Source: Holtermannia corniformis (Eukaryota; Basidiomycota; Tremellomycetes; Holtermanniales). Taken from it: DNA of 64,000 bases. The DNA lies in contig BCIJ01000001.1 in assembly GCA_001599935.1 (NCBI GenBank), forward strand, positions 1,118,277-1,182,276, read 5' to 3'. A model generated the notes under the pieces. That model saw only the letters and a list, made by a program, of their open reading frames with translations. It did not search any database and was not told where the DNA came from. The translations under genes and the position numbers were made by a program. Shown one piece after another: positions 1 through 11,309 of this stretch. The stretch's first letter is position 1, and each line of letters starts with the position of its first letter.

Positions 1-2253
1 AGTCTTGAGATTCAGCTCGGGATCCGTCTGGATGTCGGCCCACAGCTCGAGGTAAAACTGTTGTAGAATTAGCACAGACGCTGCGACTCGTCAGTCCTTC
101 GCGTACGATTTCGTCGCCCCAGCGAGCCATGTTTTCAGCGATCGAGACGGCACTGAGATACGCTTTGACAAGCCGTTGCAGGCCGTTGACCCCGCCCGTT
201 GCTCTGCTCGGGTCCAACACGACGCCGCTGTGCGTCGCACCGCTCAATGCACCGGGCACGGCACGCATAAAGCTCGACGAGAGCGTCTCAAACGCCTCGA
301 GCGAGGCTGTGATACGTTTCAGATACGCTTGAAGCAGTGGCAGTTGAATGTCCGACAGGAAGGGGAAGCGGTGTGCAGCAGACGGTAGCGGCGAGTAACG
401 ATCTGCATACATTAGCAGACCGCTGTCAGCCAGTCGGAAGCATACCAGTGACCTGCTCGACCAGAGCCTTGATCTGCCGCGCGCTGTTGGTCGGCTTCAA
501 ATCCGACGCCGAGTCCTCATCCCCACCGTCTGCAATATCCGAGATTGTCCACGCATCGGCAGACGCCACAATCTCATCATAGCGCTCTTCCGTGACTGTT
601 CGTCAAGTTAGCAAACGCACTACGCCGTCGCAGACTGCCTACTCACAGCGCTTCTCACCCGCGAGCCAGCTCTCGAACCATCCCGGCTCGGCGAGGATCA
701 CTTCAGTCAGACCATTCCAGTCGGCCACGGAACCAGGTTGCACCCTTTCGGCTTGACGGCCGACCCACGTTGAGCGGACGTCGAACCCGCCATCGCGGAC
801 AGAAGTATCAAATTGGATTGTTTGGTAGATTGTGTGCGCAAGCAAAGCGGGGTGTGGTAGTAGATGAGGAATGCGAGCGCGGAGTAGAGATATGAGAAGT
901 GGAAAGAGGAGGCAGGTAAAGTCGGACTGCGAGCGCGTGAGCAGTTCCGACACTGGGACTCTCCAATCTTACCTTGACGTCGACATCGGCAAACCCTGCG
1001 CGATCGACGAGAGGCTGCCAGTACTCTTCCACAAACACCTGGTGCTCATACACCTGATCCAACACATTTGAAAACGCCCATTCAGGCTTGTCGACGCGGT
1101 TCGTGCCACGCGAGCCTTCAAAGTGGTATTTGAAGCGAAGTGCAATCGGCTGGACTAGCGCTTGTACTGGGTACAAGCCTTCACCGTCTTGCCAGCGAGT
1201 CACACGGAGAGTCGAGTCGGCCGCGTGGATGCGCTCGCCTCTGTCCATTTGGTCAGACTGCAGGCACTTGTGACAAAGGGACGACTGACTGGGCTTGAAA
1301 ACGCAGCAGGTCGTCGAATGCAAGCTCGAATGCCCGACGATGCTCGTGCGACGCAGCGTGGTAAGTAACCTTGAGCGGCCACTTGAGTGGCTCGGCGGCC
1401 TTGAGCAAGTTGCTGCCAAGTGAAGTTAGCGATGTTCTGGGTTTGGTTCATCGACATACGCCGACAAGATATCCTTGAGCCCCTGCCAAGTTGCATCCCG
1501 AATCTCTTTCGCTAACCGCACGAGTGCCATGCCTGACGGCAGCGAGGTTTCGAGCGACGTCACGAGCGCGTGCAGAGTACGATAGTGCGGTATAGCCGCA
1601 AGCGGCGTGGGTTGGTGTGACGCCGGTGCCAGAGCTTTGTCGCTATCGTTACGATACGAATCAGCAACCGCTGACGGGCCATAACTGTATCACGACACGA
1701 CCGACCTGAGTAAGACGACCTCTTCAAGCTTCTGCACCCACTCAAGGCCAACTTTGAGCCGGCCGAGTTCCTCATGCAGCGCCTCCACCTGCTCCAACAG
1801 CGTGCCCTTGCCGTCCTCGTGTGTCACTTGCACCTCTGAAATCAGGCTGGCAAGCTTATCGGCTAGTTTGTGTCGATCCAGAGACAGCCGTTGTGCACGC
1901 TGTGCCAAACTTTGTAGCCGTTCATGCGCCTTTTCCAACTTGCTTGGTAACTCGGCTTGGGTTTGGTGAAGCTGCTGGCATCAGCGGACACGCACGATAG
2001 ACACAGGTGAGTATCTACTCACTCGCGCTGCACTTTCATTCTCCAGTCGCTCCCAGTGCGCAATCTCTTGATCGAGCGTCATTCGCTTCTTGCCCTTGCC
2101 GACGCCGACGAGGTCATCCCACGCGATGAAGCGCTCGTTGGTGTACTGCACCGCTTCAAGGCGACTCGAGGACGCATCTTGGGGCTGGAGTAAGCTCTGT
2201 AGCTGTACGGCCGGGGCGTACACTGTCATGGTGACGGCGCTGAACAGGTACAT
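1..2253 (-). CDS. RINT1: RINT1/Tip20-family ER vesicle-tethering protein (3' end cut by window)
   Basis: Minus-strand, intron-containing gene. The C-terminal part runs off position 1; the last readable residues are FYLELWADIQTDPELNLKT. The family is a subunit of the Dsl1/NRZ complex that tethers Golgi-derived vesicles at the ER. The family signature is visible around 1080-1140 as YHFEGSRGTNRVDKPEW followed by AFSNVLDQVYEHQVF; another stretch (PFLSDIQLPLLQAYLKRI, about 300-370) also fits. The N-terminal 1690-1980 segment is a heptad-rich coiled coil (EKAHERLQSLAQRAQRLSL), as expected. Exon 1 begins MTVYAPAVQL at 2229; an in-frame upstream ATG at 2253 is possible. An intron with donor gtgagtag interrupts after ENESAAR near 2020. 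Start choice and some inner exon edges are uncertain; the family call is firm. Confidence 0.85.
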
Positions 2254-2925
2254 AGAGAGGTCTGCACCTCGAAGCGACTTGGTGCACAGCCACGTGGCCA
2301 GGGTGTTTCATCCGCGCGCCTGGAAACTCAGATAGGTCTGCGGGGTTGGGTTAACCTTGCGTGAACGTGCTTGCGTCTTGACTGGGTCGTAGCTGCCGAG
2401 TTATCTAGACGGTGTATCTAGGCATAACATATTGCAGTGATGTACTTGCACTGGAAGGGTCAACTCGCCGAACAAACCAATGTTCCATGTAATTCAGTGT
2501 TAAGCTCGTCCTTTCGTACTTGTCGGCTCCGCGACACTGTGGTCACCATGTTGTTCCAGAACAGCTGACGCCACTACACTGTCAACAAGCACGTTGGTGT
2601 CTGTGTGATGAGTATCCCAGCGGTTGATCATGCGCTGCGCACGTCTCGCCGCGGTGCCAAGTCTCTCTGGTCGCGATTTCAGTCGTCCCACGTCATGGCT
2701 TCTTCAAATTCGGCGGCGGCCTTCCCCCTTTGGTCGGCCGCCTCTGCGCGCACCACACTCTGTCAACGTCGAGTGCACTGCCAGTCCAAGCAGTCGTTAA
2801 ACACCGGGCGCGCGCACCTTCAGAGCATCTCCCACTATGCCAGGCAAGTCGTCTCGTCTACAACCCGCCGCTCAGCTATAATTAAACACGCGACTTTGCT
2901 CCTGCCCTCCTCCCGTCCTTTGGCC
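2254..2925. other. Intergenic region between RINT1 and VCX1 (divergent promoters)
   Basis: Upstream of both flanking genes. The VCX1 reading frame stays open leftward to about 2605 with an additional ATG at 2692, so a longer VCX1 N-terminus cannot be excluded. The stretch holds Ser/Ala/Arg-rich translation without recognisable domains. No RNA gene seen. Confidence 0.4.
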
Positions 2926-4977
2926 ATGGCGAAACCTGATGTTCCTCCTCCATCTCTGACCATCCTCACACTGCATATTCCGCACGCACGTGCAGCCAGC
3001 TCGACACCGACCGAGAGCTCACGCCTGCTCCCGACGACGACCCCGCGAACCAACAGCACGCGCATCGAGGCCAGCAAAAAGTTTCGCCCACTCGAGTCGT
3101 CGCGTCATCTCTTGTTCGGCAGCTGGATCAACGTTCTCCTGATCGCTATCCCGCTCAGCTTTGCGGGTGAGTCGGTCGTCGAGAGCAGAGGGGCAACAGC
3201 TCATGTGAAATGTGTAGCCGAATTCGCAGGATGGAGTGCCGCCGCTCGGTTCTCGACCTCGTTCATCGCCATTGTCCCACTCGCCAAGGTGAGCTCGAGC
3301 ACTGCTGCGTCCTGATGAAAACTGACGCCGGGGTCAGCTTCTGGGTGCGTTGCGTTTCTCAACAACGTAGCGAAATGAGGGCTTACGCTACTCGTAGGTG
3401 ACAGCACCGAACAGCTCTCCATGGGCCTCGGTCAGACTCTAGGTGGTCTCCTCAATGCGACGTTTGTACACCATTCTTCCTGAGACAAGTCTGACCTCGC
3501 AGCTTTGGCAACGCCGTGGAACTGATTGTCGGTATCGCCGCCTTGTCTCAGAGTACGTGCCGGTGCGATCCAGCCACGGCAACCTGCTGACCTGCGCAGA
3601 TGAGCTTCGCCTCGTTCAGACTTCGATGCTTGGTTCGATCCTGTCGAACATCCTTCTCGTCCTTGGCATGTCCTTCACTGCGTGCGTCGTTCCGCCTATG
3701 CCGTCTTCAACAAGCTAACGCCGACGCCCACAGCGCCGGTTTCTACTTTACCGAGTCGACCTTCCAAGCGACCGCTGCGCAGGCGTCGTCCTCGCTCCTC
3801 ACGCTCGCGGGTATCACGCTCGTCATCCCGGCTGCGTACCACTCGTCCTCAAAGTCGGGCTCGGGTAACGGTGCACACACGTTCTGGCCGGGTGCGGGCG
3901 ACGCCTTGACGCTCATGGGCCACAATGGCAAAGACGGCGGCGCGCCCAACCCCGACTCGGAGGACTTGAAGGGCCTGCTCGTGCTCTCGAGGGGTACGGC
4001 GGTCATCCTGCTGTTGACCTATGTGCGTGGCTGTTCGGAGTAGGGCCAGTCTCGTCATACTGACCATCACGCTACAGATTGCCTACCTCGTCTTCCAGGT
4101 GGGTCTCGAGACTGGACGTAAATGCGATTGATGAAGCCAACTGGCTTGCAGCTCAAGACCCACTCTGAGCTGTTCGAGGCTGAAGTCGATGACGAGGAAG
4201 AAGCCGAAGTCGCCGACATGGACATGTATTCTGCCGCCGGATGGTCAGTCCTCGCCAAGCTCAAGCCGTTGCGGCTGGAGTCTCTGCACGATTGACTGAC
4301 ACGATGCTTAGGCTTGTGATCGTCACGGTCATCACTGCTTTCTGTGCCGACTACCTTGGTAATTTGCACTCGTGGGACCATGGAGAGATACTGACCCTTT
4401 CTGCAGTGGGCAGCATTGACGAGACTGCCAACCAGTACGGCATTCCCAAGCCGTCAGTCCTCTCTTGTCAAGGTTCACCAACCAGCTCACGTTTACAGAT
4501 TCATTGGTCTGATCCTGCTCCCTATCGTCGGTAATGTGAGTGCAAGCGACCACGCTTGGCTTTCGACTGACCCATCAGGCCGCCGAGCACGTTACCGCCG
4601 TTTGGATGGCCATGAAGGGCAAGACGGAGCTCACAATCGGTGTCGCCGTCGGCTCGTCGATCCAGATTGCAGCTGGCATGATTCCTATCCTCGTCTGCGT
4701 CGCCTGGGCCATGGGCAAGGAGCTCACGCTGTACTTTGTGCGTAACGCTTGGGTCGTGACAGTGATAGCGGTGCTGACTAATCACCAGGCCGATTTCGAG
4801 ACGATTGTGCTCTTCGTCTCGGTCCTGCTCGTCAACATGTTGCTTCAAGATGGGCGCTGCAACTATCTCGAGGGTCTGATGCGTGCGTTTGCACTTTACA
4901 AACCGGGTTACTGGGCGCTCACACCTTTAGTCATCGCCCTCTACCTCGTCATCGCGCTCAGCTACGTCGTCTCGTAA
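2926..4977 (+). CDS. VCX1: Vacuolar Ca2+/H+ exchanger (CAX family)
   Basis: Secondary transporter that exchanges vacuolar protons for cytosolic Ca2+. Spliced sequence runs LLFGSWINVLLIAIPLSFA, AEFAGWSAAARFSTSFIAI, VPLAKLLGDSTEQLS, GLGQTLGGLLNATFGNAVEL and LVQTSMLGSILSNILLVLG. These contain the CAX repeat motif GNAVELI (first half) and a second half with VGSSIQIAAGMIPILV near 4645-4700. Between them lies an acidic loop (EAEVDDEEEAEVADMD near 4180-4225), as in the family. It has about ten exons, including a 7-nt exon (3338-3344) and a 21-nt exon (4078-4098). The chosen start (MAKPDVPPPS) is the ATG nearest the conserved part. The stop TAA lies 63 bases from the stop of the convergent Nudix gene. 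Confidence 0.92.
3338..3344 (+). other. VCX1: 7-nt micro-exon of VCX1
   Basis: CTTCTGG sits between acceptor ...gggtcag and donor gtgcgttg. Spliced with AAG before and GTGACAGC after, it gives K-L-L-G-D-S, the conserved CAX PLAKLLGD segment. Flanking introns end at 3337 and start at 3345. Confidence 0.85.
4078..4098 (+). other. VCX1: 21-nt exon of VCX1
   Basis: Encodes I-A-Y-L-V-F-Q between acceptor ...cgctacag and donor gtgggtct; joins LLLTY to LKTHSEL, completing a membrane helix. Confidence 0.75.
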
Positions 4978-5040
4978 CCGTTTCGCAACCAACAGCAGCC
5001 CGGCAGTACACGAACAAGTAGTGATATACGTGAAATACAT

Positions 5041-5691
5041 TTATGCCGTTGAACCATCATCTCGTACCCAGCCGTGAATGTCTGCAAACGCTCTCAATCC
5101 TCGAATCATCTGGTCTTCTTGGCGCAAGCCGTTGCTGTCGAGGGAGGTGATTGAAGATCCAGAGCCTCGATGATCTGCCCAAGCTTGTAGCCGTACCAGC
5201 GCTTCGAGTGGTGTGACCCATTCTCGCGAGCGTTCCTGCTCTTCCAACCTGCAGGCAGGGAATCAGAGGCATCGACGCAGAGTGGTGCGCTGCGTACCAG
5301 TGGTCGTCCAAGCGCTCGTTCTCCACAACCAGGACAAAGAATGCAAAATGGCTAGGCCGCTTCGAGTCAACCTCTTCTCCCTCCAACGTCAAGATCGCCT
5401 CGCCAGGATCCGCCAAGCTCTGCGGTGTGCCAGCTACCGTGGATCTCGTCAGCGTCATCCTCACGAAGACTTTGCGCTCCCACCCTCCTCCCAAGCCTCA
5501 CGGATCGCCGCCTGCCCCCTCGTCTCCCCGGTTTGTGGCTCGAATCCGCCCTTTGGGACTGGACTGTCAGTCGTAGCTTACGACCCATGCATGAACGTAC
5601 AAAGCCACTTTGACCGGTGTTTTCGCGACGTCACGAGCAGCACTCGATGCGTTTGTGGGCTATATGGGATCGCGACGGAAACTTTGCGCAT
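5041..5691 (-). CDS. DDP1: Nudix hydrolase, diphosphoinositol-polyphosphate phosphohydrolase type
   Basis: Expected to remove beta-phosphates from inositol pyrophosphates and/or cleave diadenosine polyphosphates. Spliced, it starts MRKVSVAIPYSP, QTHRVLLVTSRKHRSKWLFP, then carries the Nudix box PKGGFEPQTGETRGQ..AIREAWEEGG (G-x5-E-x7-REx-EE-x-G pattern). It ends with DDHW, LEEQERSREWV.. and a C-terminal helix region, as in DIPPs. At least three introns; splice sites were chosen so that the Nudix box and the HFAFFVLVVENE strand stay in frame. Upstream sequence contains a possible extra 5' exon (REVRALHATKEYK with donor gtgagttt, near 5935-5990), so the start at 5691 is provisional. Divergent to PHO84 and convergent with VCX1. 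Confidence 0.82.
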
Positions 5692-6148
5692 GATCTGAGT
5701 GTGATGAGAGCGAGTGGAAATGTCTTTCGTGTGCGGCAGAGGAACAAGACTGAGGATGCGCGAGGTGGAGGTCTGTGCGGACCGCGAATGTGGCACTGGA
5801 GACGTGGCAGCCGCTGTGGTGCTTCCTTGCACGAAAAGGATAGGCGTTGCATATGTCTGACGCTGACAGACATTGCTCCTGTAAGATGCCGGGGTGGCTG
5901 CTGTCTGAAACTATGCAGGGGCAATTCGTAAGCATCAAACTCACCTTGTACTCTTTCGTGGCGTGCAGTGCGCGAACCTCCTTCACCTGCCCTCACAGCT
6001 GGTGGTGCACGCTCGCTCGGCCCTGGACGATACTCGGCTTGCACGGAACTTGCATCCGAGAGTAGATTCCAAACGACAGGGCATCGTCCACCGCACTTGC
6101 AAAGGGTTGAGTTGCGCTTGCGCTACTCTAGTCTTTGCTTAGTTCAGT

Positions 6149-6154
6149 CACGTG
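6149..6154. promoter_or_regulatory. CACGTG E-box (Pho4-type core)
   Basis: Perfect palindrome about 1.0 kb upstream of the PHO84-type start and 460 bases upstream of the Nudix start. Confidence 0.4.
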
Positions 6155-6351
6155 TCGTACGTAGGTAATGTTTCAATGTCTAGTAAATATCTTGTCAAGC
6201 AAGAGAGTCGAATTGCTTGAGGGTGTTGGTGTTAAGGATTTATGAATTGATCAGATCCATACGCTCTGAGGAGAGAGGACCACTGGCCCTCAGACCCCTG
6301 TTTATATATCTACAATCTAATCTATTCTTAGGGATTTGCCACTGTGCTGTG

Positions 6352-6632
6352 GTCATGCTGAGGTGCGCTGAAGCCATGCTGAGGCCATGCTGAGGTGGCA
6401 CAGCGCTGGGCTCAGCGCTCAGCAAAGCACTCAGCAAGGCGCTCAGCAAGGCGCTGAGCAAGGGCTCAGCAAGTGGCGCAGCAAGTGGCGCAGCAAATGA
6501 CACAGCAAGTGGAGCGGCAAGTGCGCGGCAAGTGCGCGGCAAGTGCGCGGCAAGTGCGCGGCAAGTGCACAGCAAGTGCGCGGCAAGTGCACAGCAAGTG
6601 GAGCGGCAAATGACACAGCAAGTGGAGCGGCA
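6352..6632. repeat. Degenerate 11-12 bp minisatellite
   Basis: Consecutive units change gradually: first ATGCTGAGGCC-like 11-mers (6357-6400), then CTCAGCAAGGCG-like 12-mers (about 6418-6470), then GCAAGTGGCGCA and GCAAGTGCGCG units (about 6470-6630), with occasional GCAAATGACACA. A GCAAG core is shared by most units. The minus-strand reading (Cys/Ala/Leu repeats) is not supported as a protein. Confidence 0.85.
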
Positions 6633-6662
6633 AGGTACGCGGCATGAGTCAGGCACAGGCAT

Positions 6663-6668
6663 CACGTG
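6663..6668. promoter_or_regulatory. CACGTG E-box (Pho4-type core)
   Basis: Perfect palindrome 487 bases upstream of the PHO84-type ATG. It lies just downstream of the minisatellite and begins a cluster with four CACGTT half-variants up to 6965. Confidence 0.45.
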
Positions 6669-7154
6669 ACCAATCCTTTACAGCACTGCCCTGAACCACG
6701 TTCAACAAGACACCTACTCCATTCATTCATCTTGTGTGTGCCGATGTTACTCCTCCCGGTTCCAGAACATGGACACGCAAGACCGAGCGAGTGATTCGTA
6801 CTGAACGACGCCTCTGGTGCTATTCTGATCGATTTCGCCGGGTGGGTAGCTCGGGCCAAGAGGATGCGCTGATCTGTACCTGACCATTGACGAATCACAA
6901 AGCCGGATTGGATCAACGTGCGCTTGACAACCATGCCGCTCTCAAACGTGCCAGCGCCCAACGTGTCTATCCGTCGCAGCCTTGCTGGCTTGCTGCTTGC
7001 TCCCACGGGCGACCGTAGTGAAAATCCAAGCGAGCGCTGGCCGTACTTTATAGCCTGTCCGTTCGACACCTCCTCTTTGCCCACACACAACCCAAAACGG
7101 TGTGTTTTCCCAAGCCAAGACTTGGCGCCAAGCTCACTTGCCTCGCAGCCAAGC

Positions 7155-9203
7155 ATGTCGACCGAATACGACAAGGAGGCTCCTCAAAGCAGCCCCTACC
7201 TGAGCGTCGCTGAGCGTAGGCGCGCTGCTTTGGCCGAGATTGACGATGCTCCCTTTTCGCGCTTCCACGTCAAGGCCTGCATGACTGCGGGTGTTGGCTT
7301 CTTCACCGAGTGAGTCTAGCTGTAGCTCGGCAAGGGCCTTGCGCTGATCAGCCCAGTGCCTATGATATCTTCTCCATCTCCATTGCTGCCACGATGATCG
7401 GTTACGTATACGGCCAGCGCAACAAGGCCGGCCTCGGCAAGAACACTGCCAACCAAGACTTGGGCATCAAAGTCGCCCACTCGATCGGTACCTTTGTCGG
7501 ACAGCTGCTGTTCGGGTGGCTTGCCGATGTCGTCGGTCGCAAGCGCATGTACGGTATCGAGCTCGTGAGTATGCGCTTCGTCGCTTTCGACAATGACTGA
7601 CGTCCACAGATGATTATCATCATTGGAACTCTCGGACAGGCCGTTGCTGGGCACGGTCCGGGTATCAGCATCTACGGTGTTCTCATCATGTGGCGTTTCA
7701 TCATGGGTGTCGGTATTGGCGGTGATTACCCGCTGTCGGCTGTCATCACGTCCGAGTTCGCTTCCAAGCGCATCCGCGGCCGCATGATGACTGCAGTCTT
7801 CTCGGCCCAGGGCTTCGGCAATTGTAAGTGTCATCAAGTAGGAGCGGTCGTGTGCTCATGTGCCACAGTGGCCGCCGGTATCGTCGCCCTTTGCGCTGTC
7901 TCCGGTTTCAAGAATCAGATCATCAACGACAGCAGCAGCCTCCGCCACGTCGACTACTGCTGGCGTATTCTCATCGGTCTCGGCTGTGTACCCGGCGCCA
8001 TTGCGCTTTACTTCCGCTTGACGATCCCCGAGACTCCCCGTTACACCATGGATGTCGAGCGCAACATCAAGCAGGCTGCGCAGGACGTCAACACCTTCAC
8101 CACGACCGGCACGTACGTCGTCGACCACGAGCGCAACCACGAGCGGTCCAACGAGCTCCCCAAGGCTTCGTTCAAAGACTTTTGCCGCCACTTTGGCCAA
8201 TGGCGCAACGGCAAAGTTCTCTTCGGCGCGGCTTGGTCTTGGTTCGCGTGCGTAATGTGACGACGATTACCTGCTCGTGCTGACAAACGCAGCCTGGACG
8301 TCGCTTTCTACGGTCTTGGCCTCAACTCGTCGACCATTCTTCAGACTATCGGTTTCGGCACCGCTACCACCGGTACAGCCCAGCACCAGATCTACCAGTC
8401 CCTTCGCAATGTCTCTGTCGGCAACATCATTCTCGCTGTCGGCGGTCTGATCCCCGGGTACTGGACTACCTTCGTCTTCATCGACTTCTGGGGCCGCAAG
8501 CCCATTCAGCTCATGGGCTTCACCCTGCTCGTCCGTGATACATCGCATGCTCATGATCGCTCGCTAAGTATGCAACAGACTATCATATTCATCGTCATGG
8601 GCTTCGGATACGACAAGATGCAGTCCACGAGTGCCGGGAAGAAGGGTTTCGTCGTGAGTCACGATCAAAGTTGCCCTGCCTTGTATACGTCTGATCTCTT
8701 GCGCAGGTGCTCTATTGTTTGGCAAATTATTTCCAGAACTTTGGAACGCATCTCCTGCTACAAACACTTGTGCAGCCAGCTGATACAACACAGGCCCCAA
8801 CACCACGACGTTCGTCATCCCCGGCGAGGTTTTCCCTACTCGTTACCGGTCGACGGCGCACGGCATCTCCGCCGCTTCGGGCAAGCTCGGTGCCATCATT
8901 GCCCAGGTTGGCTTTGCTCGCTTGATCAACATCGGCGGCACTGGCAAGTTCCTCAAGCACATCCTCGAGATTTGTGCGTCAAACGACAACACCCGTCACA
9001 GCGGACACTAATTTTGCTTCCGTGCCACAGTCGCTCTCTTCATGTTGACCGGCATTTTCTCGACGCTTTTGCTGCCAGAGACGAAGGGCCTCACCCTCGA
9101 GGACCTCTCCCAGGAAGACCAGGAGCACTTCGGCCGTGCTCACGGCACGGAGGGCTACCCTGCCACCAAGTCGGCACCCGTTTCGGACCGCGAATCCGAG
9201 TAA
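7155..9203 (+). CDS. PHO84: High-affinity phosphate:H+ symporter (PHO84 type, MFS)
   Basis: Plasma-membrane phosphate uptake. Begins [20 protein letters not shown]. The first half carries [38 protein letters not shown] (MFS loop 2-3 signature), [20 protein letters not shown] and SKRIRGRMM. The central loop is hydrophilic ([14 protein letters not shown] through [20 protein letters not shown]). The second half has [39 protein letters not shown] and [12 protein letters not shown], and the tail ends [10 protein letters not shown]. About twelve membrane segments and at least seven short introns. All of these are hallmarks of fungal PHO84-like transporters. The upstream E-boxes suggest phosphate-starvation control. 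Confidence 0.93.
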
Positions 9204-9598
9204 ACTACCGCTTCGGACTTTCTCTGCCTATAGTTCCTTTGCCCTTGTGCTGTGTGATATGCATAGCTTGGCTGTATACCTCTGCTTGGATGTATCGTCG
9301 AAGACAACAAATGATCGTCTGCGACTTGGACACCTATGCGACAGAATGCCACATTCATCACGTGACTGGTTCCTGACGCGAACGAGGCAACCGGAACGTT
9401 AACAGCCATATGGTCTGGCACGCTCTGTGTATGCAAAGGTATAGGGAAAAGTGAGGTTTGTCTCGATGGATCTTATGAGCCTCGAGCTGTTCGAGCGCGG
9501 GAGATGCGAAGGGCGTCGAAAGTGGGTCAAAGCTCGGACGACCTTTCTCATCTTATGTTACATACCCCTATCACGGTGTCCTTGCGAAAGTCACACAA
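9204..9598. other. Intergenic region downstream of PHO84
   Basis: No recognisable gene. It includes a CACGTG at 9359-9364, downstream of the PHO84 stop. Confidence 0.35.
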
Positions 9599-11021
9599 TG
9601 AGTACAGAAGCCACGTCTAGTGATCGAGAGTCCGCTGAGCATCGTCCAGCACGAGGAGGTCGTTTCGGTAGACAAGTGGCAGACGTGGAGGAGCGCAGTT
9701 TGTAAGTCGCGATCCGATCGTGCACATCGGTACTGATGCCGTTTGATTTAGGTGACTTCATCCGCAACACGCTTCAAGTCAGCACTCCCGACACGGCAAT
9801 CACAGGGTAGTTGGGCGAAGAGCGCGCTCCACGCACGACGATGATACTGGACACGGCCCCGCGAGGCCAGCGTCGCCAGCTCCAACTGTTAGGTGAGACG
9901 CTTTTCTTCGACTGAGTATCGCACCCAGCTAACGTCGGCAGGGCCGTCGTTATCCAGACACCCGAGCTATCGCAACAGCAGAATTTCGTTCTGGTAGCTA
10001 TCGCCTTGCGCGCGTTAGTTTGGAAAGAATCAGGATCCCCCCTGTGCCGTATCACTGTTGCTGGACACGCCCTTTGAACCCACTCCGATCCGACAGACAA
10101 GAGGTGCAGCTGGGCGACGGTCGGGTCACTTGGGAGCTCGAGCTACTGGTCGTTGACTGGTATTCCGTGTCGCCCGAGTGGGCAACCGAGCAAATGACAT
10201 GCCTGGCCAGGTAAGTGCTCCATGCTGGCAACGAATATGAGCACTGACACCTATCAGGGTAGACGATGACCAATTTGTGAGCGCGCTGCCGGAATCGGTC
10301 GGCAAGCCAAAATGGCCGACTCGCACGGCCGTGGCGTCTACGTCAAGTTGATTCGTGTCTGCGTTGTGGAGTGACAAGACGCTTTGGACTCATGTTCTGG
10401 TATCAGGCAAGCGCGACGTTCACCACGCCCAACTACCAGCATCGCTATCAGAAGTAGTACTAATCAGAAGGGAATCAACATCGCATTTCGCGCTGCGTTC
10501 GTATCGGTTCGTATTGCCACTGCGCTGTCGTAACAAAGGTGCTGATGCCTGTTTAGAGCGGTACCTGGACTCTAACCGAGACTGGGATTCGCTCGTCCCC
10601 ATCGACGTCCATAGGCAACGCCTATCCGAACCAATTTGCCAGCGCCCTCGAGTTTGTCACAATGATCTTGCTCGGTGCCATCTCGGACGTCAAGGGCTTG
10701 AACCGCCACCTCGTCGATAGCATACCGTCCGAATGCATCCTCGCTTCGCATGCAGTCAAGATCGGGAAATCCTACCATGATTGCACCACCGTTCTGCACA
10801 ACATGCTGCCCCGCAGCATGTGGCCAATGCATGACAGCCTGGATGGATCTCGTGGTCGCAGAGCAGAGCCAGCGCATCTCGGCATCAACGCGTGCTACCC
10901 GACGGTCCACCGCTTGCACTTTCGGTTCATCAAACACGACCTGATTGAGCGCTGGTCTATTCCCAAACGCTTTACTTGGAGAGTTTGTAGAATTGAAGCC
11001 AGGCCTGGCTCGAGGATGTGA
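9599..11021 (+). CDS. Unidentified intron-containing gene
   Basis: Not recognised. Coding character comes from consensus introns: gtaagtcg..tttgatttag (about 9702-9751), gtgagacg..gtcggcag (about 9892-9940), gtaagtgc..cctatcag (10212-10258) and gtatcggt..ctgtttag ending near 10556. Phase-compatible exons give VTWELELLVVDWYSVSPEWA, VDDDQF, TLWTHVL, KGINIAFRAAF, SGTWTLTETGIRSSP, SIGNAYPNQFASALEFVTMI, LLGAISDVKGLNRHLVDSI and IPSECILASHAVKIGKSYHD. The C-terminal half looks helical and soluble. The 5' part cannot be assembled with certainty: one phase-consistent reading at the first intron gives SVDKWQTWRSAVCDFIRNTL. Outer limits are the best ATG (9599) and the stop at 11019-11021. Confidence 0.4.
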
Positions 11022-11309
11022 AGCAAGCTGAGTATGCCAGAGCGTACGGCGCACAGCGCAAGCAATGAGGGATACGGCCCCTTCGGCTCGCGTGGTTGAT
11101 ACATTCCATCAGTGCCACCAACGTTCGCAGCCTCCGATGTACAGCCAGCTTCAGATTGTGAGATGCCAGTAGGGCGATCAAGTGTTCGAGTTGTGCCACA
11201 TTTACCGCGTACTGTATTTGCTCCCCTCGTTAGCTCGCCGCTATGGCAACGTCTTCGTCGGCTTTTCGCTCAGCACCGGCGTCCTTTGTGTACCAAACAA
11301 CCATCCACA

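Larger units (their letters stand above)
5692..7154. promoter_or_regulatory. Shared upstream region of the Nudix phosphatase and PHO84
   Basis: 1.46 kb with no convincing gene. It contains CACGTG at 6149-6154 and 6663-6668, and CACGTT (either strand) at 6697-6702, 6915-6920, 6945-6950 and 6960-6965. These match the core recognised by Pho4-like bHLH regulators in other fungi. It also contains a GC-rich minisatellite at about 6352-6632. Whether the elements are used is inference. Confidence 0.5.

Noticed and set aside
6240..6665. 141-codon minus-strand ORF of Cys/Ala/Leu repeats
   Set aside because: It is the translation of the minisatellite; no start context, intron or domain supports it.
9599..10400. 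Cyclin (PHO80/PCL-like) identity for the unidentified gene
   Set aside because: The segment VDKWQTWRSAVCDFIRNTLQ looked faintly like a cyclin N-terminus, but no cyclin-box motif follows in any spliced frame.
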